38,352 bases of DNA from DASUFF01 sp036274695. GTDB taxonomy: Bacteria > UBA10199 > JACPAL01 > GCA-016699445. The stretch spans positions 1-38,352 of the forward strand of contig DASUFF010000009.1 in the NCBI GenBank assembly GCA_036274695.1. The letters are read 5' to 3'. Position 1 is the first letter of the stretch; the number at the start of each line of letters is the position of its first letter. Of the stretch, positions 6,981 to 14,830 are shown in pieces. A model generated the notes under the pieces. That model was not told the DNA's origin. It searched no databases and was given only the letters and a program-made list of their open reading frames with translations. The position numbers were made by a program, and so were the translations under genes.

Positions 6981-7919
6981 TTATACCGGTTGCTCCAAAT
7001 CCACACCCGTCAGCCTGACCTTCAGACGGTCCGCCGCCGCGACGATCTCGCCACGGAACGACCCCCGCTCGCCGCGCCCGATGCGCACGGGAAGGGAGCC
7101 CGCGAGCTTTCCGCCCTCCACGCGCGCCTGCGTCTTTTCCAAGACGATCACGTCGCCCGGCTCCAGCCGGTTGATGTCGACTACCTTCAGCGACGTGCGT
7201 CCCAGCTCCGTCCAAACCTCGGTCTCCAGATAACCCAAATTTTCCAGGCGCGCCCCGTAATATTCCAATTCTTTTTCCGGCGGGGCGGCGACGCCTTCCC
7301 GCGGTTCCAACACGGCCTTCTGCGCCATCGGCAACGGTAAAATCAGGCGCGCGTAGCCGGCGCGGTCGCCTAAACTCAAATGGAAGGAGAAATAGACGCC
7401 GTCCTGGACGTTCTTCACCAGAGGCAGCACTTCTTCCGGAGAAGAGCGGAAGGCCTCGAGCCGGAAATGCACCTGGGCCTGTTTGCCGCAGCGGTCGAAG
7501 ATGAGGGCGAAGACCTTCATGAAGAGGAAGGACAGGACGGCTTCCTCGATTTCGGTCAGCGGCCGCACCATCGTCAGCGCCTCGCCGGTGCCGCCGAGCA
7601 GCTTATCGATGGCGATGTGGGCCAGGAGCGGATCGATCTCCAAAATCCCCTTCTGGTCAAGGGGCGGCAATCCGAACACCAGGTAGACGCCCTGGCGGGT
7701 GAGGCCCTGGATCTTTTGCGGGACGTTCACGGCAGACATATGATCGCGGTGAAAAGAAAACTTAGGTCCGATCTCGCGGCTAATCAGGATCTTGACGGCC
7801 TTGGCCAGCTCTTCCGAAAAACCGGCGCGCGGCAGGTAGGTCTGGACGGCCTCCAGGAGCCTGATCTCTTGGAGGTTGACCTTGGGCAGTTTGGAGAAAT
7901 CAAACGGCTCGACGCGCAA
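6981..7919 (-). CDS. sctQ: FliM-like N-terminal half of SctQ
   Basis: A 312-residue protein. Residues about 60-200 resemble the FliM middle domain, including LLGGTGEALTMVRPLTEIEEAVL (107-129), where FliM has its L-GG-G and TxxE pattern. Residues about 225-305 form a SpoA-type beta domain (TELGRTSLKVVDINRLEPGD). The protein would build the cytoplasmic ring with the FliN-like product encoded just downstream. The start used is a TTG at 7919 preceded by a G-run; no ATG or GTG is available near it. A CheY-binding N-terminal motif of flagellar FliM is not apparent, which argues against a rotary switch. Confidence 0.82.
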   Translation of the reverse strand: MRVEPFDFSKLPKVNLQEIRLLEAVQTYLPRAGFSEELAKAVKILISREIGPKFSFHRDHMSAVNVPQKIQGLTRQGVYLVFGLPPLDQKGILEIDPLLAHIAIDKLLGGTGEALTMVRPLTEIEEAVLSFLFMKVFALIFDRCGKQAQVHFRLEAFRSSPEEVLPLVKNVQDGVYFSFHLSLGDRAGYARLILPLPMAQKAVLEPREGVAAPPEKELEYYGARLENLGYLETEVWTELGRTSLKVVDINRLEPGDVIVLEKTQARVEGGKLAGSLPVRIGRGERGSFRGEIVAAADRLKVRLTGVDLEQPV

Positions 7920-7957
7920 AAGGCCCCCGTTGCTGTGGATAAAGTGGGCTAAGTCCT

Positions 7958-8860
7958 TTAAACCATTACCACATTTATGGAGGTGACATCAATGCCTTTC
8001 TCGGCGAGGGCCTTTCTCAGTTCGGCCTTTTGGGCATTGAAGAGGTTTAGGACCTCCTCGGACTGGGTCGTGAAGATGGCGTCCACCTTGCCGTTGGAGA
8101 CGGAGACCTTCAGTTTCAGCCCTTTGAAGGTCTCGTCATGGAGCTGCATATCGAGCTCCTTGTCCCCGTCGGTCTTGGTGACGATGCGGCAGTACTGGAC
8201 CAGCTGATCCAACACCGCCTTCGGGATGACGTTCGGATCTTTGGGCGGCTTGGGGGGGGGCGCCGCCTGCAAGGATGTCGCGACGGATTGTGCGGCCTGA
8301 AGCTCCATTTCGAAACGACCGCGGACGTTCTGAAGGATACCGCCCTGCCCTTTCATCGCGTTCAAATCGCCGGGCATCATCGGAGCGCCACGCTGCTGGC
8401 GGCCCGATCCAGGGCCGGAACCGAACCCGCCCTGCCCGCCTTCGCCGCCGCCCTCGCGCTCGCCAGTGGAGCTTCGGCCGACCACGCGTTTCTCGGCCTC
8501 CTTGCCCTTGGGCGTCGCCACTTCACCGGAGCTCGACGACTTGGCGGAGTCGTCGCGCTCGTCGTCGCGGCTGCGGGAGGACTTTTTGGAAAGATCTTCC
8601 TTGGGCGCGCTGTCGCGGTTGGCTTGAGAGGCGACCGAGCGCACGGCCTCGCGGGTCGAGGTGTCGGAGCTCTGGCCGCTGGAATTGGAATTGAGATTGT
8701 TCAGGTCGCTGGTCTGCCCCTGCTCCTCCATCACCTTCTGGAAGGGGCTTTTGCCGTCGGCCGTCTTGGGCGTGAACAGTTTCCCGCCCTCGCCCGGCCG
8801 GATGGTTTCCCGGCGGTAGTTCGGACGGTTGTTGTCGACCTTGTTGTCGTCACTGGCCAT
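7958..8860 (-). CDS. sctP: FliK/SctP-like length-control protein
   Basis: A 300-residue protein. Residues 1-200 are disordered, rich in Ser, Asp, Gly and Lys. The C-terminal domain (about 215-300) has the FliK/SctP signature: a strand reading ELDMQLHDETFKGLKLKVSV, then a helix and LRKALAEKGIDVTSINVVMV. In flagella and injectisomes this protein measures hook or needle length and switches substrate specificity through FlhB/SctU. Its place after sctO matches fliJ-fliK. The ATG at 8860 has no ribosome binding site; a palindromic repeat fills that position. SctU, the expected partner, is not in the window. Confidence 0.8.
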   Translation of the reverse strand: MASDDNKVDNNRPNYRRETIRPGEGGKLFTPKTADGKSPFQKVMEEQGQTSDLNNLNSNSSGQSSDTSTREAVRSVASQANRDSAPKEDLSKKSSRSRDDERDDSAKSSSSGEVATPKGKEAEKRVVGRSSTGEREGGGEGGQGGFGSGPGSGRQQRGAPMMPGDLNAMKGQGGILQNVRGRFEMELQAAQSVATSLQAAPPPKPPKDPNVIPKAVLDQLVQYCRIVTKTDGDKELDMQLHDETFKGLKLKVSVSNGKVDAIFTTQSEEVLNLFNAQKAELRKALAEKGIDVTSINVVMV

Positions 8861-8866
8861 AAAAGT

Positions 8867-8947
8867 TGGGGGCGATACCGCTCTCCCCCAAAACCCCCAT
8901 CTGTTAAATCATTGTCTCATCGCTCATTGCGTCCAGCAAAGCCGGAC
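8867..8947. repeat. Composite palindromic repeat between sctO and sctP
   Basis: Module 1 is GTCCAGC-AAA-GCCGGAC with one mismatch (8931-8947). Module 2 is a nine-base stem with one mismatch (8867-8875/8882-8890) around the loop TACCGC, the same loop as at 5209-5214. The element ends six bases before the start codon of sctP. Confidence 0.65.
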
Positions 8948-8955
8948 TTCATTCG

Positions 8956-9456
8956 CTAGGCGACGTTCCGGATCTGGTGGATGACGTTGCCCAGCTCGTC
9001 CATCTCCCTCTCCTCAATCCTCGAAAGCTCCTTCTGCAGCTTCTTCCTCCAGAGCTCCTTGTGCTTCTCGATGACGCGCAGCTCCTTCACCGCGTCGATA
9101 TAGTCGCGCCGCGCGCGCTTCACGTTCAATTCGCAGGTCTCGATCAACTGCTTCTGGTTCTCGATCTCCTGATCCTTCTTCTTTTCATCATCTTCCAGTT
9201 TCCGGAGGTAGTTCACCCGCACGCTTCCGTCCCGCGCGTGGGCCTGCCCCTCCAGGATCTTGCTCTGCAATTCGCGCCGGCATTCCTTCCGCCGCTTGAT
9301 GATCGCTTCCTTCTCCTCCTCGAGCTTCTTGAGCCTCTTCTTCTCCTGCTCGAGCCGGGCGATCGCCTGCGCGAGCTTGATCTCCGCATTCTTCTTCGCG
9401 CGCGTCTTGAGCACCAGCATGGGCTCGAGGCGGTACTTAAGATCGGACTTCTTCAT
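8956..9456 (-). CDS. sctO: Type III stalk protein SctO (FliJ family)
   Basis: A 166-residue protein that is almost entirely charged coiled coil. It begins FliJ-style (KYRLEPMLVLKTRAKKNAE) and ends with EEREMDELGN, also typical. FliJ/SctO sits in the central hole of the ATPase hexamer and links it to SctV. Its stop is four bases before the start of the next gene in the reading direction's upstream neighbour sctN (9461), so the two are tightly packed, the usual order fliI-fliJ. Confidence 0.88.
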   Translation of the reverse strand: MKKSDLKYRLEPMLVLKTRAKKNAEIKLAQAIARLEQEKKRLKKLEEEKEAIIKRRKECRRELQSKILEGQAHARDGSVRVNYLRKLEDDEKKKDQEIENQKQLIETCELNVKRARRDYIDAVKELRVIEKHKELWRKKLQKELSRIEEREMDELGNVIHQIRNVA

Positions 9457-9460
9457 AGCC

Positions 9461-10780
9461 TTACGCGAAGATCCCCTTCAGCTGCGCGACCGTTTCTTCG
9501 AAATCCACCCTCTCCTGAGTGCCCTGCTTCAAAAACGAGTTCACTTCCTCGATCTTTTCGATGGCGTAATCCACGCGCGGGTCGGAGCCCGACTCGTAGG
9601 CGCCGATCAGGATCAGATCGCGCTCCTTCTCGTAGGCGGCCACCACTTCGCGCAATTTCCGCGCGGCCTCCTGATGCTCGGGATCGACGATGGTGCTCAT
9701 CACGCGGCTGATGGACTCCGAAACGTCGATGGCCGGGTAGTGGCCGCGCGCCGCCAAATCGCGCGAGAGGACGATGTGGCCGTCCAAGATGGAGCGGACC
9801 TCGTCCGCGATCGGTTCGTTCATATCGTCGCCGGCGACCAACACGGTGTAAAAGGCGGTGATCGATCCCTTGTCCGAATTCCCCGTCCGCTCGAGCAGGC
9901 GCGGGAGGGTGGAGAACACCGACGGCGTGAACCCCTGACGGGCCGGGGGCTCGCCGACGGCGAGACCGATCTCGCGGAGGGCCCGCGCAAAGCGGGTAAC
10001 GGAATCCAAAAGCAGCAGGACCTTGTGGCCCTGATCGCGGAAATATTCGGCGATGGCCGTGGCGGCGTAGGCGGCCTTGGCGCGCACCAGGGACGGCTGG
10101 TCCGAAGTGGCGCAGACGATGACCGAGCGCTTCAAACCCTCTTCCCCCAAATCGTGCTCCAGGAAGTCGCGGACTTCGCGACCGCGCTCGCCGATCAGCC
10201 CGATCACGATGATGTCGGCCTCGGTGTTTCGCGCGATCATGCCGATCGTCGTCGATTTGCCGACGCCGGCGGCCGCGAACAGGCCCACGCGCTGGCCCTC
10301 GCCGCAGGTGAGGACCGAATCGATGGCCTTCACGCCGACGGAGATATGGCTCAAGACGCGCTGGCGCTTCATCGGGTCGGGCGGCTCGGCGTGGACGGGA
10401 TAGAACTGGTCGCTGACCAGCGGCCCGCGTGTCTCCGTGTCCAGGGGCTCGCCCAGCCCGTCCAACACGCGGCCCAACAGGGCGTCGCCGACGGGCACTT
10501 TCAGGCAATCGCCCGTGGCCGTAACCTCGCTGCCCGGCGCGATGCCCTCCAGGTTGCCCAAGGGCATGAGCAGGACTTCGTTTTCTTTGAAGCCGACGAC
10601 CTCCGCCTTGATCTTCTGGCGGCTGCCTAACGTGTCGATCAGGCAGAGCTCGCCGACCTTCACGTTCGGGATGACGGCCTTGGCGACCAGGCCCACCAGC
10701 TCGGTCACGCGGCCCTTCACCTTGACGGTCGCCGCCTGGTTTAGGTTCTTTTGATATTTTTCGAAGTTGATGACGGCCAT
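9461..10780 (-). CDS. sctN: Type III secretion ATPase SctN (FliI family)
   Basis: A 439-residue F1-beta-like ATPase of normal length. The Walker A is AGVGKST at residues 171-177, with the catalytic Lys at 175. The Walker B strand is VLLLLDSVTRFARA, followed by the family-typical GEPPARQGFTPSVFSTLPRL, and the conserved DDMNEPIADEVRSILDGHI block lies near the C-terminal third. It powers substrate unfolding and release from chaperones at the base of the machine. It lies between sctL and sctO as in flagellar and injectisome operons. All catalytic motifs are intact. Confidence 0.96.
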   Translation of the reverse strand: MAVINFEKYQKNLNQAATVKVKGRVTELVGLVAKAVIPNVKVGELCLIDTLGSRQKIKAEVVGFKENEVLLMPLGNLEGIAPGSEVTATGDCLKVPVGDALLGRVLDGLGEPLDTETRGPLVSDQFYPVHAEPPDPMKRQRVLSHISVGVKAIDSVLTCGEGQRVGLFAAAGVGKSTTIGMIARNTEADIIVIGLIGERGREVRDFLEHDLGEEGLKRSVIVCATSDQPSLVRAKAAYAATAIAEYFRDQGHKVLLLLDSVTRFARALREIGLAVGEPPARQGFTPSVFSTLPRLLERTGNSDKGSITAFYTVLVAGDDMNEPIADEVRSILDGHIVLSRDLAARGHYPAIDVSESISRVMSTIVDPEHQEAARKLREVVAAYEKERDLILIGAYESGSDPRVDYAIEKIEEVNSFLKQGTQERVDFEETVAQLKGIFA

Positions 10781-10818
10781 AAATATTTAATCATTATACA
10801 GAAAATAAGGGCTGCCGG

Positions 10819-10846
10819 GTAGGGGCGTCTGGCCAGACGCCCCTAC
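10819..10846. repeat. Perfect 28-base palindrome between sctL and sctN
   Basis: Bases 10819-10832 are the exact reverse complement of 10833-10846. The ends read GTAGGGGCG and CGCCCCTAC, the same ends as the larger element at 27034-27104. The TAG inside one end (10843-10845, minus strand) is the stop codon of sctL. Confidence 0.8.
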
Positions 10847-11526
10847 AACCCCAATGCCTTCCTAATCGCCGTAATCTGGGTCTCCAACCGGGCGTCCACC
10901 GCTCCCATTTCCGTCTCCACCACGCAACCTCCCGGGGGGATCTGCTCGTCTTCCTTGATGTTCACCGACTGGGTCTGGTCGATCACCTGGAACAGCTCCT
11001 TCTCCCGCTCGCGCATAAAGGGCACGTCCAGGGGGTTGATCCGAACCGTGATCTTCTTGCCCACCGCCTGGGAGATGGCCTGCTTGACCACGTCGACGAT
11101 CGCCCCCTTCTCCACCTCGCGTCCGATCACCTTCTCGGCGATGTCCATCACCATCTGGATGATCTGGGGCTCGGCGTCGCCCAAGATCTTCTCCCGCGCC
11201 AGCTCCGTCTCCAGGATCTTCTCGGAGAGCTGAGCCAGCCCCTCTTGGAGGCCCTGGTTGTAGCCGCGTTCCCGCTCGGCCCCCTTTTCGACCACGGCCT
11301 GCTCCAGAGTTGCTTTCGCTTCCCGGCGAATGCGCGTTCCCTCCTGCCGGGCGCGGGTGACGATGCCTTTGGCTTCCTCGTAGGCCGTCATGACCCGTCC
11401 TTTGATAATCGGAGCGATGTTGACGGGACGGAACTCCGGATCGAACTGGACCCGCTTGATGACTTTTTGAGTCGAGGGAAATCCCGCTTTCCCTCGAACT
11501 CCCATCGGTTTCTTATCTTGATTCAT
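10843..11526 (-). CDS. sctL: Type III stator protein SctL (FliH family)
   Basis: A 227-residue protein. The middle is helical coiled coil (residues 45-125). The C-terminal domain has DIAEKVIGREVEKG and the near-invariant PPGGCVVETEMGAVDARLETQ region (about 198-217), as in FliH/SctL, which holds the ATPase to the cytoplasmic ring. The N-terminal MGVRGKAGFPSTQ is encoded by a perfect hairpin repeat (11472-11497), after which KVIKRVQFDP starts what looks like the true conserved N-terminus. The stop codon lies within a different palindrome (10819-10846). Both ends of this gene have thus been touched by repeats. Confidence 0.88.
   Translation of the reverse strand: MNQDKKPMGVRGKAGFPSTQKVIKRVQFDPEFRPVNIAPIIKGRVMTAYEEAKGIVTRARQEGTRIRREAKATLEQAVVEKGAERERGYNQGLQEGLAQLSEKILETELAREKILGDAEPQIIQMVMDIAEKVIGREVEKGAIVDVVKQAISQAVGKKITVRINPLDVPFMREREKELFQVIDQTQSVNIKEDEQIPPGGCVVETEMGAVDARLETQITAIRKALGL
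11472..11497. repeat. Hairpin repeat inside the 5' end of sctL
   Basis: A perfect 10-base stem (11472-11481 with 11488-11497) closes a six-base loop, TCCCGC, close to the TACCGC loop of the repeats at 5199 and 8867. It is translated as part of the SctL N-terminus. Confidence 0.6.
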
Positions 11527-11562
11527 CGTTCACTCCATCGGCACGGCCGTTTCCGTTCACTC

Positions 11563-12516
11563 TTACGTCTCTTTCCAGTATTTGCGGATCGCCCCGCTCT
11601 TGGCGAGGGAGGCGATGCGCCCCAAAATCTCCTGGCGCCGCGCCTCGACGGCGGCGATGGGCCGGCGTTTCACCGTATCTTGCAAGACGCGTTTCAGGCG
11701 GTAGCCTTCCTCGGGCGGGAGCTTGTGATAGACCATGTCGGCCCAAACCATATCCTCCACTTCGAGGGCCTGGGCGAAGACGGAATAGCCGATCTCGCGG
11801 AACAGGTCCTCCACCGGCAATTTTTCCAGGGGAAGAGACACGAGATGACGCTGAGCTTCATTTCTACTCTCAGAGGATACGGACCCGCCGTGGTCGATCC
11901 GTTCGCGGATTTCACGCGCCATTTTGGGAACGAAACGCGCGAGGAAGGCGCGCAGCACCTGGGGCTCGACGTCCTTGAACGCACGGCGGATCTCTTCGAT
12001 GCCCAAATCGCGGAACACCGTCCTTAAGTCGTCGGTCTTCAAGACCGTGATATGGGCGAAGGAAAACGAGCCGCCCGAAACAGGGACCTGGAAGGAGAGC
12101 TTCTTGGCCGACAGCTCGCGGACGATTTCCGCCACCTGCGGAGCCACTTTGTAGGATTCGTTGACCTTGGGCAAAAGCTTCCGGCGCGATTCGGGCAGGT
12201 GTTCGATCAAGTATTTGACCTTGTCGCCCGTGAGGAAGCGGCAGAGGATTCCCAAGACCCGAGGCGATTCCCCCTCGAGCTTTTCCAGGATCCAGCCCGG
12301 ATGGATGTCGGAGAAGCCGCTGCCCAAGTTCAGGCCACGCTGTTTCTGGAGGCGGCCGAAGAGCTCGGCGGCGTCGACCTCGCCTTCCTGAATCAGACGT
12401 TCGGCGATCTTCGAGAGTTCGGCTTCGTCGGAGGCGGGACCGAAGGCAAAGAGAGAATGGGCGTTCTCGCCTTCGTTCATGACACACAGGGCGGCTAGGA
12501 GTTCGTTGCGTTGCAT
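11563..12516 (-). CDS. FliG-like protein in the position of SctK
   Basis: A 317-residue helical protein. Residues about 70-120 (HPGWILEKLEGESPRVLGIL onward) resemble the FliG helical repeat with its EHPQ-type segment. Residues about 185-240 (LRAFLARFVPKMAREIRERI, then GGSVSSESRNEAQRHLVSL) match the FliG pattern in which the failed-seal helix is followed by GPV and EAQ. It lies between sctI and sctL, exactly where fliG precedes fliH. In injectisomes that slot in the platform is filled by the unrelated-looking SctK. It may connect the inner ring to SctQ. The charged torque residues of flagellar FliG cannot be confirmed by eye. A divergent SctK is the alternative. Confidence 0.6.
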   Translation of the reverse strand: MQRNELLAALCVMNEGENAHSLFAFGPASDEAELSKIAERLIQEGEVDAAELFGRLQKQRGLNLGSGFSDIHPGWILEKLEGESPRVLGILCRFLTGDKVKYLIEHLPESRRKLLPKVNESYKVAPQVAEIVRELSAKKLSFQVPVSGGSFSFAHITVLKTDDLRTVFRDLGIEEIRRAFKDVEPQVLRAFLARFVPKMAREIRERIDHGGSVSSESRNEAQRHLVSLPLEKLPVEDLFREIGYSVFAQALEVEDMVWADMVYHKLPPEEGYRLKRVLQDTVKRRPIAAVEARRQEILGRIASLAKSGAIRKYWKET

Positions 12517-12551
12517 CGGCGGATACCCGCCATCTTACTGGAAATTCGGGC

Positions 12552-13031
12552 TTACTGGAAGCTGGTGTTCAGGAGCTGCTTCGTTCCGGAGTTCAGCGTC
12601 TCGACGATCTTGCCCGTCAGGTCGATGGAAAGGGCGATTTGGTGCATGCCGGCCTGCATGGCCAACAGCTCGGGCGGCGTGAACTTGCGGCCGGAGGTGG
12701 TCAATTCCATCAGGCTGTCCATCTGCAGGGCGCCGCGGTTGACATCGGTCAGAAGGTCCATGGTCTTTCCGTGGGTGCGGATTTCCTGATTGTTGCTGAC
12801 CTGGGTCGGGCTGATCTCCAGGCCCTCGGCGGAAACGGCCTTGATCTTGTTCTCGCCGCCCATGCCGAAAGAGTTCATGATCTGCTTGGTCATCTCGGAC
12901 TGGGCCTCGAGCTTCGACGTCAAAACTTTTTGGAAATCCGATTCGCCACCCGCCAAAGGCGAGTTCTTCTGGGATTCCGTGATCACCTTCTCGGCGATCG
13001 ATTGTCCGACTTTGGTGGCGATTTCGGCCAT
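12552..13031 (-). CDS. sctI: Inner-rod protein SctI (FliE-like)
   Basis: A 159-residue protein. The conserved C-terminus (about residues 113-159) reads KFTPPELLAMQAGMHQIALS then KIVETLNSGTKQLLNTSFQ, the SctI pattern of PxELLxLQ, a helix, and a hydrophobic end that polymerises into the inner rod. The N-terminal 100 residues are polar and helical. AAGG plus a purine-rich leader precede the ATG at 13031. It follows the sigma-factor gene by 21 bases and precedes the FliG-like gene, parallel to fliE upstream of fliF-fliG. Confidence 0.75.
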   Translation of the reverse strand: MAEIATKVGQSIAEKVITESQKNSPLAGGESDFQKVLTSKLEAQSEMTKQIMNSFGMGGENKIKAVSAEGLEISPTQVSNNQEIRTHGKTMDLLTDVNRGALQMDSLMELTTSGRKFTPPELLAMQAGMHQIALSIDLTGKIVETLNSGTKQLLNTSFQ

Positions 13032-13052
13032 AAATCTTCTTTAAATCCCCTT

Positions 13053-13820
13053 TTAGCGAACGGCGACGACCGGCTCCTGGTCCGCGTGCTTGTCGGCGCG
13101 GACGCGGCTGTTGATCTTCTTGAACAGGATCTCCAGGGCCCGCGCGTGCAAGCGCGAGGTCCAGGACTTGGACAGGCCCAGCTCTCCGCCGGCCTCTTCC
13201 AGCGTCTTGTTCTGGAAGTAGTACATCTTGATCAGCTTGCGCTCTTTGTCCGGCAACGACTCGATGGCTTCCTTCATGTACTGCTTGATCTGCTGAAACT
13301 CGGCGCTCTGTTCGATGTCCTTGTTCTTCTTGTCTTCGAGCTCCATGCCGTCTTCGGCCGCGTCCACCGAGATGACGTAGATGGAGGCGAGCGAGTTGAC
13401 CGTGTCGTACATCTCGCTCATCTCGTCCTCGACCAGGCGGGCGGTCGGGCCGGACTTCTCGGCGATGTACTGGAGGTACTCGTTGGTGGCCTGCTCGAAC
13501 TTGATGCGGGCGTACAGCGAACGGGGGATCCAGCCGGTCTTGCGGAGACCGTCGTAGATCGCGCCCTTGATGCGGTAGTAGGCGAAGGTCTTGAAGTCGA
13601 CGTTCAGGGAGGCGTCGAACTTGCGGGCCGCCTCGAGCAATCCCAGGCGGGCGTTGCACATGACGTCGTCGAAATCGACGGACGAGGACAACGTCTGCAT
13701 GACGCGGCTGGCTATGGACGCCGCGTACGGGAGGTACTGCTCGACCAAGCCGTTACGCTTCTCGAGCTCCTTCTGGGGAACAACCACTTCTTCCTTCTTG
13801 GCAGTAGATTTGGGTCCCAT
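13053..13820 (-). CDS. FliA-like (sigma-28 family) sigma factor
   Basis: A 255-residue sigma-70-family protein of the FliA group. Region 2 reads VDFDDVMCNARLGLLEAARK then FKTFAYYRIKGAIYDGLRKT and WIPRS, the typical FliA order. Region 4 is LPDKERKLIKMYYFQNKTLE followed by the helix-turn-helix LGLSKSWTSRLHARA. It should recognise TAAA-type -35 and GCCGATAA -10 sites, and four such -10 boxes are found in the window. I start it at the ATG at 13820, which has AGAGGAAA about seven bases upstream. The frame opens 19 codons earlier, but the earlier ATGs (13877, 13847) lie in or above the sigma-54-like promoter (13847-13862) and would not be transcribed from it. Flagellar genes are absent, so this factor probably serves the secretion system. 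Confidence 0.85.
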   Translation of the reverse strand: MGPKSTAKKEEVVVPQKELEKRNGLVEQYLPYAASIASRVMQTLSSSVDFDDVMCNARLGLLEAARKFDASLNVDFKTFAYYRIKGAIYDGLRKTGWIPRSLYARIKFEQATNEYLQYIAEKSGPTARLVEDEMSEMYDTVNSLASIYVISVDAAEDGMELEDKKNKDIEQSAEFQQIKQYMKEAIESLPDKERKLIKMYYFQNKTLEEAGGELGLSKSWTSRLHARALEILFKKINSRVRADKHADQEPVVAVR

Positions 13821-13846
13821 TGGGTTTCCTCTCTGGGAATCTTTCA

Positions 13847-13862
13847 TGCACTTCCTATGCCA
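13847..13862 (-). promoter_or_regulatory. Sigma-54-like promoter before the FliA-like gene
   Basis: Minus strand TGGCATAGGAAGTGCA: GG at -24 and GC at -12 with exactly ten bases between them, close to the consensus TGGCAYRNNNNTTGC. A transcript would start near 13836, leaving a leader of about 16 bases containing the ribosome binding site of the start chosen for the sigma-factor gene. No sigma-54 activator is encoded in the window. Confidence 0.6.
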
Positions 13863-13981
13863 AGAAGGCCATTTCAAGACAACTAAAAAACCTGTTACTT
13901 CTCAAAGAGTTAAATCGTCTTTGGGGGCTCGAAATCAGCGAGGGAGGGAACCTTCTGGGGTCTTTCGACCCCAAATTGGGG

Positions 13982-14302
13982 TCAACCGATCCTCGAACCC
14001 GACGGAGGCAGAGATCCTTCTCCGGCGTTCGGCTCGTCGATCTGGGCCATGGTCAAACCGAGGGCGCGGATCAAAACTTCCGTCATATGCCGCTTCAAAA
14101 TGGGGTCCATCCGGTCGCCCCAAGCCCGGCTGGCCAGGGGGGAGGTCGCGATCTTGCCCACATCGCCTCCGGCCTCCGGGGGGATGAAGGCATCCCGGGC
14201 GCCTTCCACCAGGGTGTTCGGGTCAGGCTGACCGGAAGGAAGGACGCTGCCCGTCACCGGCGGAGAGACCGAGGGGTCGGAAGAGCGCACGCGATGGGAC
14301 AT
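13982..14302 (-). CDS. Small orphan protein of the secretion operon
   Basis: A 106-residue protein of no family I recognise. The first 50 residues are Ser/Pro/Gly-rich and probably disordered; a helix (RMDPILKRHMTEVLIRALGL) lies at about residues 64-83, and the tail is again disordered. GAGGAG precedes the ATG at 14302 with proper spacing. It follows the 149-codon gene by 18 bases on the same strand and is separated from the sigma-factor gene by the sigma-54-like promoter. Small size and location suggest a chaperone, a needle-complex subunit or a substrate, but nothing in the sequence decides this. A stem TGGGGTC-TTTC-GACCCCA lies just after its end (about 13957-13974) and might weaken read-through into the sigma-factor gene. 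Confidence 0.55.
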   Translation of the reverse strand: MSHRVRSSDPSVSPPVTGSVLPSGQPDPNTLVEGARDAFIPPEAGGDVGKIATSPLASRAWGDRMDPILKRHMTEVLIRALGLTMAQIDEPNAGEGSLPPSGSRIG

Positions 14303-14320
14303 AAGAGAATCTCCTCGTCG

Positions 14321-14770
14321 TTAATAGCCGTGGATCGCCTGGTTGACGGAGGCGTCGCGCGAACTGGTCACCAAAGAAAGCGTCGGATCGCTGGCCAAGG
14401 TCCCGGACATCATGCCGGGGTAGTTCAGGGACACCGGCGGCTGCGCGGCCGCGGCGGCCATCTTTTTCTGCTGGTCGATCGCGATGGACTTGTCGGCCAT
14501 GGCGCCCAACCCCTGCGCGCCGGCGCCGGCGATCAAGCTCATACCCCCTGTAAAGGGGGCCGCCAGAAAGGACAGGGGAGCAACGATCTTGCCAAAACCG
14601 CTTAAAATTCTTGAGAAAAGGCTGGGCTTCTTGATCGGTTCCCGCGTGTCATACACCGTGGATTCAAAGCGAACCTGGCTTAAATTATTCTCAAAACCCG
14701 AATTGGCCACGGGACGACCCGTCGTCGGATCGGTATAGGTGGGGTCCAAATTCGGCGTCGTGATTTCCAT
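14321..14770 (-). CDS. Orphan protein with a hydrophobic centre
   Basis: A 149-residue protein not matching a family I recognise. Residues about 50-95 form a Gly/Ala-rich hydrophobic segment (FGKIVAPLSFLAAPFTGGMS, then LIAGAGAQGLGAM) flanked by polar regions. There is no N-terminal signal peptide. GGGAG lies seven bases before the ATG at 14770. A hydrophobic helical hairpin in a protein without a Sec signal, encoded inside a type III operon, is the layout of translocators and of some ring-associated subunits; either is speculation. The gene is 92 bases from sctJ, with a palindromic repeat between. Confidence 0.6.
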   Translation of the reverse strand: MEITTPNLDPTYTDPTTGRPVANSGFENNLSQVRFESTVYDTREPIKKPSLFSRILSGFGKIVAPLSFLAAPFTGGMSLIAGAGAQGLGAMADKSIAIDQQKKMAAAAAQPPVSLNYPGMMSGTLASDPTLSLVTSSRDASVNQAIHGY

Positions 14771-14830
14771 AGGACAACTCCCTGCTTACTACCATTATCG
14801 AACGGTCTTGAGTCAGCGGTTTCGCTCGTC

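Noticed and set aside
14793..14802. TTCGATAA before the 149-codon gene
   Set aside because: Only six of eight box positions match, no CAACTC hexamer at the right distance, and it is only 25 bases from the start codon.
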